Source: Euglena gracilis
Taxonomy: Eukaryota > Euglenida > Euglenophyceae > Euglenales
Length of the DNA stretch: 64,000 nucleotides
NCBI GenBank assembly: GCA_039621445.1
Contig: CP154954.1
Location: forward strand, 19,020,642 to 19,084,641
Direction: 5' to 3'
Below are positions 50,900-61,551 of this stretch, piece by piece. The stretch's first letter is position 1. Each line of letters opens with the position of its first letter. The position numbers and the translations under genes were made by a program. The notes below the pieces were generated by a model. That model was given only the letters and a program-made list of their open reading frames with translations, was not told the origin of the DNA and made no database searches.

Positions 50900-52123
50900 G
50901 CCGCCTTTTTTGGGGCGTTGATGCGCAAATAATGGGATGTAAAACTTTTTAGATCTTTCCACTTACCAATTTGGCACACTTCCTCTGAGTCCAAGCCAAA
51001 AGACTAAAAGAAAGAGACCCCTGCACCTCTTTTGCTGTGTGCCCCATACAGGGCAGGGACCCCCTGCTGCAACAAAATTTTTTTTGTGAGGCCATTGATG
51101 GAATTTGGCTTCAAAGCGTTAAAGGGCGGTTGAAGTGAAAGGAAAACCGGTTTTTCCTTTGTGAGCCGGACGTCTAACATACTCCACCAAAAGTGTACTT
51201 GACTGATGTGCACTTGTGAATTCAGAGAAATTGGGCAATTGCTCCCACCGATGGAGTTTCAAACCCTTTCTCCTGACTTGTATAAAGAATTTGTCATGAA
51301 GTCTGGAACAGGTTCTAAGGAGAGAAGCCAAATCCCCACCTCGAAAAAAGGAGAATAAACGCAGAATCACAATGAGACGTAACCGCAGTTCAGGAAAGGG
51401 CAAAGTATGCAGGGGGGCATCATCAGCAGCCAGTCTTTGCACAATTGGGGTGGCATCCCAAAAATTAGCATACTTTTGCACAGATGATGACCATTTTTTC
51501 CTCAGAGGTTGTATAATTGCAGCCATTTTTCGACAAGTTAGGTGACTTGCAACCAAAACTTTTCCGATTTCCTTTCTCAGGGTTTTTAGCTTTTGAAGTG
51601 GGACCTGAAGGTTTCCTTCTGCCAGGTTTATCACTGCTCCTAAGTAGGGGATCACGTGACTGGGGAGTAACACACTTCTGGGGATGTTGATTTTGAAACC
51701 TGCTTGTACCAGCTGGGAGGATTTTGCCAAAAACAGTATATCGTCGAGATATACAAAGGATAGGATGCCCCCTGTCTGCCACAGTTTTTCCAGAGGCTTC
51801 ATAAATTGCATGAACAGGAACAGTAATTTGCTGATTCCAAAACTGGCTGACTGAAATTCCCACACCGTTTCCCTCACATGGAGATGTAAATATTTCTGAA
51901 GAAATGGGTGAAGGGGGAGATGGAAGTATGCATCCTTGAGGTCCAACTTCCCCCCCACCAACCCTGCTGCAGGTAGGGGAAGATCCCTGACAGGGTGGTC
52001 AGTTTGAATGGGGGGGGTTGTTAAAAATGTGTTTAATTCCTTGCAATTTGTGATCAAACGATGTTTGATGGTGTCCTTTTCCATTTTTGAAATGATGAAC
52101 CAAGGCACCAAGTGCTTGGACAC
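50900..52123 (-). pseudogene. DIRS A RT fused to tyrosine recombinase
   Basis: One minus-strand frame starting at 52123 has RT motifs HLVPWFIISK, LITNCKELN, KLDLKDAYFHLPL and FVYLDDILFL, then passes directly into recombinase sequence (SSSVQKYANFWDATPIV, LRLIVILRLFSFFRGGDLAS). The RNase H domain, about 1.3 kb in element C, is absent, and RT is also short by about 13 residues after the YLDD motif. After a frame change near 51120 come GAHSKRGAG (box with His and Arg) and, near 50930, TSHYLRINAPKKA with the catalytic tyrosine. Probably non-functional. Confidence 0.75.
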
Positions 52124-52162
52124 AGCTCCTGGAGGTAGCTTTCTGACTGCACCTGAGGACTC

Positions 52163-53140
52163 CTAATCCCTCAAAATCCTGTTTGCCAAACCAATTTCTT
52201 CTCTCCCATAGAATCTTGTGTTTTTTTTGACAGGTTTAGGGGTAATGGGAAATCTGGTAGAATGCCTTCTTGCAGAATTTGACAGAGAAAAGTGTTTCCA
52301 TGTTTTCTCCACCTGGACAGAGTTTTCAAAAGTCTTTGGGGCAAGGGTGTCCCCCCACTGTTTTTCCCTGCATTGAATCATGTGCTGTAGGGGGCATTCT
52401 TGATAAGAAAGCTGCTGAGTTTTGGGACCCACCCTGGGTCGTTGTTCTTGCCTGGAGACTGGCTGGCCAGATGGAAGCTCCTCCACGTCCACGACCTTTG
52501 AATCCATAGATTCTGCCTTTGTCCAGGCTCTTCCCCCGCCATGGTGATGGGTATGAGCTGCCATAGCTCCTGTTGAGGGGCCGACTGCCCTTGCCACCTT
52601 CTCTTCACCAATGTCCCCAACCTGTGCGGATGGGAAAATACGACTTGGAGCGCTTGGGAGTAAGGGGAGCCTTACCTCCTCCATTGATGTTCTGGACCGT
52701 TCTGTCCACCTGCAAATCTGCTGAAGTGAATAGAACGTTGATGGACTCCATCACAGCTCCCAGGATGCTCCTGCGCTTTCTCTCCCGCAGGAGTTGCACT
52801 TCTGAGCCAAATAGTAAAACAGTTGTTGACACAGCTGGTGATAAGACGTGTCCTGCTGCAGCACAATGGGGTGCAATGCCAGCAGCCTTATGGCGTTCAG
52901 CATACGTTGTTGCACTCCCGTCATAAATTTGGCAACGATTGAACGACCATCGGCTTGGTGATTGTTGTCTTCTGCCCTCTGTTTCATTCCAGTAAACACT
53001 GATACGTCTTGCAAGACATGCCTCATGTCCAGTCTTTCTCCTTGCTGTGCCTTTTTGACACAGAGCGCCAGGTCCCCTGGCACTGTAGACGCTCTCGTCT
53101 GTTGACGACAAACTCTCGGATGTGATTGATGTCGACATGA
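52163..53140 (-). pseudogene. DIRS A gag-like region
   Basis: Minus-strand fragments in two frames: RAEDNNHQADGR, MTGVQQRMLNAIRLLALHP and HQLCQQLFYYLAQK near 52830-53000, and a linker AMAAHTHHHGGG to HSTRFPITPKPVKKN at 52200-52560. RAEDNNH..G.......GVQQR matches element C ORF1. Frames are shifted relative to each other. Confidence 0.6.
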
Positions 53141-53170
53141 TTGCTTGTAGTCCAAAGGGCGATTAGGATC

Positions 53171-53260
53171 GCAAATTCCGGCAACAAAAAGCAGTAAGAA
53201 GCACCCCACCAAAGAGCACACCATGAACAAACAGCCGGCACAAACAAGCAGGATCTCACC
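53171..53260. repeat. Inverted terminal repeat of DIRS A (gag-side)
   Basis: Partner of 50551-50640. A related but distinct sequence forms the terminal repeats of element C. Confidence 0.8.
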
Positions 53261-53375
53261 CAACCGAAGTGCGAGTCCGGAGTGGTAAAGACCTTTGTGA
53301 AGCCATGCCTTCCTTGCCGGCGGCAGCTGCTTCATGCTCGTGGCAGGGGCTAATGCCCATGGCAATCGATAACAA

Positions 53376-53990
53376 CATCGTACTCCCTCGAGGAAAACCC
53401 GCAATGAAGGGAGGAACACCGAGGACGAAGCACAAAGTCCTTATGCGTACCCTTCCCCCCCCCCCCCGCCGGCGGGCAAGGCATGGTCTCACAAGGGCAA
53501 AGCGTGGAGGCCGAGAGGTGTCCGCATGGCCTCAGAAGGTCGTTGCGCTTTGCCCAAGACGCACCTATCGATACCTATAGATGCACCAAGATACACCACC
53601 GCGTCTCTTACTCCCGCGAGGCAAACCGACAAGGGAGGAAGGGGCACCGACCGCGAAGGGCAAAGGCCTTGCGAGGCCATGCCTTTGCAAGGCATGGCTA
53701 CACAAGGGCAAAGTGCGGAGCCCGAGGTGTCGCCAAGAAGTGCCAGCCTCCCACGGCACCGGAGGGGGGAGAGGAAGGGACTGCCTGTCCCTCTTCCGAA
53801 AAAGCGCTCGTTGATGACTGGCGAACATTTCAATGAAATTTGAATTTGTGCGCCCCAAGACCGTTGGCACAAGTTTGGTCAAAGTACTTAAATTTTTCCG
53901 AGGGCAATTAGGAGCCAGGCAAACAGACAAGGGAGGAAGGGACACCAAGGCGATGCACAAAGACCTTGTGAGGCCATTCCCTGCTCGCCG
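53376..53990. repeat. Cluster of 'GACAAGGGAGGAAGGG' repeats
   Basis: CTCCCTCGAGGAAAACC(C/G)(G)CAA..GGGAGGAA..ACACCGAGG(G)CGAAGCACAAAG(A/T)CCTTGTG(A)GGC occurs near 53380, 53610 and 53920. Further copies are at 50448, 50650, 54190 (inverted) and, in part, 62945. It probably spreads with the DIRS elements as sequence outside or within their long terminal repeats. Confidence 0.6.
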
Positions 53991-54289
53991 GCGGTGCTTT
54001 TCGGGTTGTGTTTGGTGTGTTGGGTTAGGAGGTCCCGCTTAGTGCCGCCTCGCCGGAGTTGGCTGACGACGCTGCTCCGTCTTGGCGATGTGGCTTCCTG
54101 CCCCTGGGACCCCTCTTCCCCGCCTGGACACCCACTGCTGACCGAGTGCTTTTAAAGACAAAAAACTGTTTTACGGATGGGGGGGGTCTGGCTCACAAGG
54201 TCTTTGTGCTTCGCCCTCGGTGTCCCTTCCTCCCTTTTCGGTCTGCCTCAAGGAAGTGCGAGACACCTCGGGCTCCGCACTTTGCCATT

Positions 54290-55350
54290 GTGAGGCCTGA
54301 ATGTGCACAAAAATTAGGGGGGCCGGGGCATTATACAAGGCACCTTGGGCACCAAGTCTTTGATAATGGGCTGTGAATGCTTCCACCCCCCTCCGCTGGC
54401 CAATTTCACAATCTTCTCGGGCAGAAAGGCCCAATTTTTTGAGTAAAAAAACTCCTGCTCCTCTGGGGGAATGGGCCTCCCACACCTGTGGGGTCACCCC
54501 ATGCTTGGCCAAAAATTCTTTTATGACAGAAGCAATGGTATCTGCACTTATGGCCCTGAAGGGGGACCTTAATGAAATCAGCCGGGGGCCCCAGGTCTGA
54601 CGAATGAACGTGTGGCAGCCACATAAGACATCATTAATTGCAAGGGGCTTGTTTGTGGACATTGGGGAATTGACACAACCCTCTCACACTTGTGAAACTT
54701 CTGAACTTTACGCTTGGTTTTTATGTAGAGTTCCGCACCCAACACACTGGTGGTTCGTTTGACCTGTGCCAAGACTGAGGACCTGTATGTACAGAGGATT
54801 CGTGAGCAAGAAATAAGCTGTTTATGCAGTGTACCAATATCAGTGGGCATTGTGGCACTGGCCAGCCCCAGGAGGATTGGGAATGGGTCCCAACATGCCT
54901 ACTTCTCCAGATTTTGGTTCCAAAGCCTCTTTTCAGGGGTGAACAGGGTGTGTAATCTTAGCCCACCAAACCCAGGAATCAAAGCACAGCACTGTATGCA
55001 TTACGGGGTTGGGCCTTGTAAAATTGGAATAATTGTATTAAAGCGTCAGCTACTTGGTCTGTTGTGGCTTAATGGGGAGGTACCCCCATTTGCTCCAAAA
55101 TTACCCCCAGAAGTGCAAAAGCACTCTGATAACGTTTTAAACCGGGGCTTATCCCAGGAAATCGTTAATGGATCTAACCTGAATTTGTTTCCCCTCCAAA
55201 ATTTGCCTGAGCAAATCATGCAAAACAGGGGCCACCTGGGGGGTGGTGGCATTTGTTGCCTCCTTCAATTGGTGAACATACCCCCGTAGGGGAGGATTTT
55301 CAGGCAGGGGGTCCCTGGAACTTTCATTTTTATTAGTTGGGGCCACCAGG
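54290..55350 (-). pseudogene. DIRS B tyrosine recombinase
   Basis: Decayed YR. The C-terminal part is clear: IASVIKEFLAKHGVTPQVWE, AHSPRGAGVFLLKKLGLSAR, CEIGQRRGVEAFTAHYQRLG, with the His/Arg box and the final tyrosine. The N-terminal part is in other frames (54578-54850 and 55149-55346). Confidence 0.65.
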
Positions 55351-55404
55351 TGGCTGAATCCCAGTAGGGGTGACCATCAAAACTTTGGTCTGGGGAAAAA
55401 AACT

Positions 55405-55990
55405 TCAACCTGGGCAGTAATTTTCGAATTGTTGACCAGGGAGGTTTGCATAAAGTCCCCAATGTCTGCTGGGAATTCTTTTGAAGGCACCCAGTTTACT
55501 TGGAGGTTTACTTGTTTTTACATGCACCGTTTGACAAATGAGTCTTATCATTTTGTTGAAGGGGTCCTTTCTGCCCCCCTTTGTCAGGTAATAGTAAATT
55601 ACCTGGTTGTCTACGGACAAAGAAACTGTTTCCGCAGGGTTGCTCAAACGTTTCACAGTGCTGATTGCTGCACTGAGCTCCTTTACATTTATGTGAAAAA
55701 TGGAGTCTTTTCTCCAAAATTCCTGCACAAGTTCTCCTGTGTGGATGTCCAGCGCCCCCCCCCAGGCATGGGTGCCGCTGTCTGAGTGTAACTCCTTGGT
55801 TGCATTTTGGGGGAAAAGGTCTGCCCCCTCCCCAGGTGTCCAGTAGAATTTATATTTCCTATATGGGCGTTGAATTCCTGGAAAATTAGGTGTTTTGAGT
55901 CACAGGGGGGTGTGGACTTTGCCGCCAAAAAAATGCCAGGGTGTCCGTAAAAGCCTTTAAAAGCCTTTAAAAGGGCACGGCCATTAGGTT
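55405..55990 (-). pseudogene. DIRS B RNase H
   Basis: The minus strand reads IFHINVKELSAAISTVKRLS, ETVSLSVDNQVIYYYLTKGG and RKDPFNKMIRLICQ, equivalent to LHIIVKELAAAVNTVKAF and VLLNVDNHVAVSYLQKWGG of element C. The preceding HSD-type motif is in another frame (near 55790). Confidence 0.65.
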
Positions 55991-56740
55991 TCATCTTCTT
56001 TGACCCAAAATTGCAGCCAACTGCCTTTTTGCCACGTAATATTTTTTCACAATTTTTACTCTCTCCTTTTTTATGGTTTTGACTTTCTGGGGAGGCACCT
56101 GTAACTTTGGTTCCTGGAAATTTAGTTGAAAACCCAGATGTTTTATTACTTGGGTGGGCTGGAGGGTGGGCTTTTTCACATTGATTTTGAACCCTGATTC
56201 AGCAAATCTTTGACGACTCCGTTCATGTGACTGTGCAACATGTTTTGGGTGGGGGCCACCAGCAAAATGTCCTCCAGATAAATAAACACCTGGATGCGCC
56301 TTTTTCGCCGCAGCTTTTCGAAAGTTTTCGTCACTGAGATGAAAATCTGGGACATAACATTTAGCCCAAAGCAGCCTGTTTGAAATTACCGGGCCTGCCA
56401 CCCTACCCGATGCCTTAAAAAAGGCCTTAGGCCTGGACTTAATGGAATATGAAAATGGGCATCCTTTAGGTCTATTTTTGCTGCCCAGTGGCCATTTTCC
56501 GAAAATGGAAAAATGTACTTGATATGATGCAGTTTGAAAGGTTTTACTTGAAACTGCTGATTTATTTCTCTGCAGTCACTGATCATTCTCCAGTTGGTTG
56601 TTCCTCCTTCTGGTTTTGAAATTGAAACCATGGGATCAAGTGCTGGGTTTATGAATCCCAAAATCGTTTCACTGACCCAGTTTTTTGGTAATGCAGCAGA
56701 TTTTTTTTTCTGCCAGGTTCAGGTCCAAGTTGGCTCTGGG
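55991..56740 (-). pseudogene. DIRS B reverse transcriptase
   Basis: Minus-strand pieces: GFINPALDPMVSISKPEGGT, NWRMISDCREINQQFQVKPF and AAKIDLKDAHFHIPLSPG in one frame. After a shift come the catalytic-loop region, read as VYLSGGHFAGG where relatives have YL(D/E)DI, then ESGFKINVKKPTLQP and KHLGFQLNF. At least two frame changes. Confidence 0.7.
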
Positions 56741-57016
56741 TTTTGGGTGGGTGGACATTTTTGGGGGATTTACCCAGGGGGGTTGAACTCTATTTTTTTT
56801 ATCAATTGACATGTTGCTGGGGGGCATTTTTTGTTCACCATTTCGGATATTTCTGAAGTCTCTGGTACAGGGGGGTGTTTCCCCATTTTTCCTCCATGGA
56901 ATGTATTTTCCCAACAAGATGTTTTTCTGGTGGCTGGGTGGGGGGTGTTGGACATTTCACATCCCACAGAGCCCCTAGGGTTTGAGCCCTTGGAAGAAGA
57001 AAGTGTCCCTCTCTGC

Positions 57017-57984
57017 TCACACTCTACTCTCTCTGGAGGATATTGTCGTTGGAGCACATGCCATAGGGCTTACTGGCCCTGTTTTTCCTATCTGGTTTTC
57101 TTGATGTTTGTGGGGTTGGTAGCCATACCACAGGGGGGCCTCTGTGCCCCCCCACCTGTTGATGGAATAGGAATATATGCTGGTGGGGAGCCTCCCCCTT
57201 CCTGTTCCTCCTGGCTGGCCTTTGGGGAGCCATCTTTCTCCTGGGGCTGGACAGGGGGCTGCCAATTTAAATACAAAGCCCTTGCAAGGCTGCCCCTTAG
57301 CTTCTGGGGGGCCTGTGAAGGATCCCCCTGTGGTATTGTTGTAATTGTTGATCTTCTTGTTGATATTTCTGGCCCCAATGGCCTTGATGATAAGTTGAAA
57401 GGCCCCAATGGCCTGATTGGTTTCTGGGTCGCCATGCCCATTTGAAATCTTGAGGGGTTCTTGGGGCCCCACCCCTGACCCCCCGAGGGGTGGTGTGATT
57501 GAGAAATGGTGGGGATGTGGTGTTTGACCTTGTCTGCCCCTGCCATGCCCTGTGGGGCCGTTGTGCTTGTGACCACCTTGGACGTTGTTCCAGCGACTTT
57601 TGTAAATGCACATGCCTTCATGGCCGTTTGTGCCGTCATTGCCTTAGTTGCCTTCATGGCCTGTGAGGTTTTGGCTGCCATAGCCCCGCTTTGATGCACA
57701 CTGTTTTGTGGAACGTTGGCCCACACGTCCCTGGTTTCAATGGCCGTAGTGGCCTGCTGGGTGTTCCTTCTGCCCCTTGCGGGGCGCTGTCTGCCGGGGT
57801 CCGTGGCCATCACTTTGAGGGGTTTGGGTTGTGGAAGTTTTTTTTTGGGAAATTTCTTTCGGGGAATGGGCAGCCACGGTTCGCCACAGTCGATCCGTGC
57901 CGTCAGGTTGCCCAGCTGCTCTTCTTCTGCTGCTTTCTCTTGAAGTTCTCCAGCGCTGTTCGTCTTAGAAATTGCATCTTTCAT
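57017..57984 (-). pseudogene. DIRS B gag-like/basic region
   Basis: A minus-strand open frame of 298 codons (start MKDAISKTNSAGELQEKAAE) rich in Lys, Ala and Gln with basic patches KKFPKKKLPQPKPLK. It lacks the RAEDNNH block of A and C, so it is either a different gag type or only the gag-pol linker. Its position upstream of RT supports the retroelement assignment. Confidence 0.5.
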
Positions 57985-58120
57985 TAAAATATTTCAGATA
58001 CTTCAACTATTTCTGCTTCTAGGTTCTGAACCAGCGTCTTTTTTTGGATAAATTGAACTCCACGAAAAAACGCACTAAGCGGGACCTCCTAACCAAACGC
58101 ACCAAAAACAACCCGAGCAG

Positions 58121-58231
58121 ACCATTCGGGCTGCGCACACTCTGGGGGTGAGGTCCTGCTTCTTTTGCCGGCTTGTTGTGTGGTTGTTTTTGGCGAGGTC
58201 TTTCTTACTGCTTTTTGTTGCCGGAGTTGGC
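58121..58231. repeat. Left inverted terminal repeat of DIRS C
   Basis: Inverse of 63102-63193; its outer 33 bases are complemented by the internal region at 62874. Confidence 0.85.
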
Positions 58232-58260
58232 GGATCATAATCGTCCTTCGATCGAAAAAA

Positions 58261-59086
58261 TGAGTTTCACAACGCTGGATTTACTATCCGAAGACGAAGC
58301 AAAGTACAACAGTGCGTGGGGCACTTTCTTTTTGAACACAGACCTGGTGGGAGCATTTCTGCCAGACACCTCTGGGGAAGATGTTCAAAGAGTCTTAGCG
58401 GCAGGCTTACGCTGGCAAGGAGGAGGCTGGAATACAGTGAGGGCAGCGAAGGAGCTAAGAGGTATCAGCGGCATATCTACCTCATGAGCTTCCACTTCTC
58501 CATCGCCTTGGTACGTGGGATCGAAGTGCTGCAGTTAGAGCTGAGCGAGCGGGCAGGAGAGTGTGCCTTCAGACTGGCCGAGACGTGGAAAACGATGCTG
58601 GACGGCGCCACAGCAGAGAAGAAAGGGAAACAGATGGTCGCGGCGAGCTCCGCGATGGCGGAGGACGACGAGGAGGACGAGGACGATGCGGCGGCGGAGG
58701 CGGCAGCGGAGAGGCTCCCCTGGCAGGCAGACACGACCCCCCTCCCTCAAGGGCTGTCGGCCTGCCTCAAGCAGGCGGCGGCAGGTACAAGGTCACCCTG
58801 GAAACAAGTCCTCCACGAGCTGCCACTCTTCCAGGACCTGAAAATGCGCGCCGAGGACAACAACCACAACCAGGATGCCAAAGCACCCATGGACAAGATG
58901 CTGAAAGGTGTTCAACAAAGGGTCATACACTTGATGAGGATGATGGCCACCATCTACAGTCAAGTGGATACTTTGCCAGAGGACTACAGAGTCCTCTTCC
59001 AGCAGCTCTTCTTCGCCATGGCGGAATTAGAACAAGGCCTTCTACGAGAACGGAAACCTCGAAGTGTTCCAGGATCCATACCTTAA
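58261..59086 (+). pseudogene. DIRS C gag-like ORF1
   Basis: Begins at ATG 58261 (FTTLDLLSEDEAKYNSAWGT), continues after a frame change near 58470 as FHFSIALVRGIEVLQLELSE, has an acidic/Ala stretch (EDDEEDEDDAAAEAAAE), then FQDLKMRAEDNNHNQDAK, LKGVQQRVIHLMRMMATIYS and EDYRVLFQQLFFAMAELEQG, and stops at 59084-59086. The RAEDNNH..GVQQR block is shared with element A. Structural (gag) role is by position only. Confidence 0.6.
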
Positions 59087-59150
59087 ACATCAAACGGTCT
59101 ATTTTCAAAAGAAGATCTTCGGGTGGAGAGGACTCAGCAACAGCTGAACA

Positions 59151-60752
59151 TTGCTGGTATGCACACACCAGTGGGTCGGGTGGAATGGTGGCATTTTCCC
59201 ACCCCCACAGGCAGCCGAGGCTGGAAATTTTAAGCAGGATTCAAGGGTTTCAAAGGAGGATTCAAGGGTGGCAGGGGAGGCTATGGCAGCCCAGTATGGA
59301 GAAGTCCCTGGACCTCCAAAGGGTATGGCACCCAATCAAATCTCATTCTTCCCTACATTTCCACTGCAGGAGAAAGGGCAGAGGGAAGCCCTGACACCCA
59401 GGCCCCTGGAGAGGGCACCAGACAGACCCCAGATTGGGGTGAACAGGAGTCAAGCCATCAGGATCTGGAAGGAGCAAGATGCCCCACAACCATTACCTTG
59501 TCCCACAACCTCATGTTCCATATCAGCCAGCCCCAACCAGGGGGCCCAGAGCCCCAATCTGCAGCAGCAGCCAGGGGAGTGGGAAGAGGGGGTTGTAAGG
59601 ATAATCCTAAGTCAGGAGGAAAGATGGAAAGATTCCCCTGTCTTTCAGAGGTTGAGAGAATGTCTCCCCTGGTTGAAAACCCACGCTCACACCAAAGTGG
59701 TGCGAATGATCCGACAAGGGGTGGGACCAGATCGACCCCTTCCAGAAAAGCTTTCCACCTGTCCACATCAAAAGAACAAGCCAAAAACTTTACTGGCCAC
59801 AGAAATTTTGAAGGATTACAAAAAATCAGGAGCTGTCAAAGTGGTTACATATCCGCAAAACACCAGGCATCTGGTTCCCTGGTTTTTGTTGAGCAGACCA
59901 GAAGGGGAGGGGGTAAAACATCGTCTCATTGCAGACTGCAGGCAACTCAATCTTTACTGTTCCCCAAAAAAATTCACCTTGGAAAACATCTCCACCATTT
60001 TTCCTCTCCTAAAGCAAGGCTGGTATGCTGCAAAGCTGGATCTCAAAGATGCCTACTTTCACCTGGCCCTTCAAGAAATTTTCAAAAAAATTGTAAGGAT
60101 GGAAGTAGGGGGAAGGCTGTGGGAGTTTCAAGGTGCTTGTTTTGGTCTAAGCACTCTTCCAAAAATTTTCATGTCCCTCATGAAAGTGCTCCAAAAACTC
60201 TGGATATCAAATCGGCTCATGGCATTCGTTTATTTGGACGACATCATTCTAATTGGTTCCTCAGAAAATTTGGTAAAAGAGCAACTGGCCATGATGATCA
60301 ACAATCTGTGCTCTGCAGGTTTCAAAATAAACCTGAAAAAATCCATTTTCTCCCCCACTGAAAAGCTGCAGCACCTGGGGTTCATCATCCACCTGCAGGA
60401 GTGGCTGCTGGAGGTGCCAGCTGGAAAATTAAAAATCATCAGAAAGGAACTGGGGAAAGTGGTCTTAGCTCAAAGCCTTTCTTGCAGAAAAATTGCCAGC
60501 ATCCTAGGGCAAATACGTTCGCACCTCCCTGCCCTTCCATTCCTAAGGCTGGTCACACAGGAATGTCAAAAAATTCAGCCAGTTAAACGATACCATGGGC
60601 TGGGATTTTGCAGTACCAATACCCCCCCAGTTGAAACTGGAAATCAAACATCTCAAAGAGTTCCTGGTGCCAGGGGCAGGTCGACCCTTCTTAAAAACAC
60701 CCAAACATGTGCTGCACTCCGACTCATCCACCTGGGCCTGGGGGGGGGTTGA
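59151..60752 (+). pseudogene. DIRS C reverse transcriptase (pol ORF)
   Basis: A long linker (Pro/Gln-rich, RWKDSPVFQRLRECLPWLKT) precedes the RT: RHLVPWFLLSRPEGEG, KHRLIADCRQLNLYCSPKKF, AAKLDLKDAYFHLALQE (motif A), GACFGLSTLPKIF, AFVYLDDIILIGS (catalytic YLDD, about 60225-60245), NLKKSIFSPTEKLQHLGFII and a thumb region ending SCRKIASILGQIRS. The RT itself looks intact. The true frame leaves this ORF near 60600, where RNase H continues in another frame. Confidence 0.85.
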
Positions 60753-61551
60753 CAGCACAAAAAATTTGTTCATCCAGGATTTTTGGGTGGAGCAAAGTTT
60801 GCTCCACATAATTGTGAAGGAATTAGCTGCAGCAGTAAACACTGTGAAAGCCTTTGCAAAGCCAGGAGAAACTGTCCTTCTGAATGTGGACAATCACGTA
60901 GCCGTAAGCTATCTACAAAAATGGGGGGGAAGGAAAGAAAACCTAAGCAGAATTTTACACCCCCTTTTCAAGTGGTGCTGGCAAAACAAAGTTCAGCTCC
61001 ATGTCCAGTGGGTACCCTCCGAAAAGGTGGTGGCAGACCCCCTAACAAGGTGGTCACAGGACAGGGGGGATTATACCCTAAACCCCATCATGTTTCAAAA
61101 AATTTTCAGATTTTTTCAAGGGCACATCACCCCATCAGTGGACATGTTTGCATTCCCAGGGAACACGAAGTTCCCAAAATTTTGTTCCAGATGGCTTCAC
61201 CACCAAGCTTTTCTGGTGGATGCTCTGAACTGCAGTCTGGATGGCGTGGTGGAAGTGTATGCCAACCCCCCGGAAAGTCATAATGCCCTGGCTCATCAAA
61301 CTTTCTATGAACAAACAGGTAAAATGCCTTTTAGTAACCCCCATGTGGCTTTCAAGTGCATGGTGGCCCCTGTTAACAACATGTCCAAACCTGGGGCGAA
61401 AATGTTAGTGATTCCCCCCTGCCAAGGGATGTTCAAAAACTCTTGGGGGGAATCAATGCCCAGGCGAAAATGGCCCCTAGCCTGCAGCATTGTTTCAGGT
61501 TCCTTTTGGAACAGCAAACAGTGTCAGCTTCACAAATTGACATTATCTTAA
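60595..61551 (+). pseudogene. DIRS C RNase H and following region
   Basis: LHSDSSTWAWGGVD, LHIIVKELAAAVNTVKAFAK, ETVLLNVDNHVAVSYLQKWG and VQWVPSEKVVADPLTRW give the D-E-D-D set of RNase H. The segment VDMFAFPGNTKFPKF to AHQTFYEQTGKMPFSN is typical of the connector before the recombinase. It begins one frame off from the RT ORF; an indel in the C-rich run near 60620 is a simple cause. Confidence 0.8.

Larger units (their letters stand above)
50551..53260 (-). mobile_element. DIRS-like element A (internally deleted)
   Basis: Inverted terminal repeats at 50551-50640 and 53171-53260 pair along about 90 bp (GATCCTGCTTGTTTGTGCCGG, CTTCTTACTG, TTTGTTGCCGGA). An internal complementary region is at about 50839-50872 (CCACTCGGG..CGCACTTTTTGGGTGAGAT), matching the outer edge of the right repeat. 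Between them on the minus strand lie gag-like, RT and tyrosine-recombinase coding; RNase H is missing. Inverted repeats plus an internal complement and a recombinase define DIRS elements. Confidence 0.8.
54001..58115 (-). mobile_element. DIRS-like element B (frameshifted)
   Basis: Inverted terminal repeats are at 54001-54045 and 58070-58115 (CGGGTTGT(G/T)TTTGGTG(T/C)GTT and GGTTAGGAGGTCCCGCTTAGTGC). On the minus strand in order: gag-like region (57984 down), RT (about 56660-56000), RNase H (about 55990-55400) and recombinase (about 55350-54290). Each domain is split by frame changes. Its right repeat lies directly against the left end of element C. Confidence 0.75.

Noticed and set aside
50612-50962. 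Minus-strand ORF over the DIRS A right side as a separate gene
   Set aside because: It is the recombinase tail and terminal-repeat sequence in a mixed frame.
54001-58115. DIRS B as a LTR (gypsy/copia) retrotransposon
   Set aside because: No long direct repeats or protease/DDE integrase; inverted repeats and a tyrosine recombinase instead.
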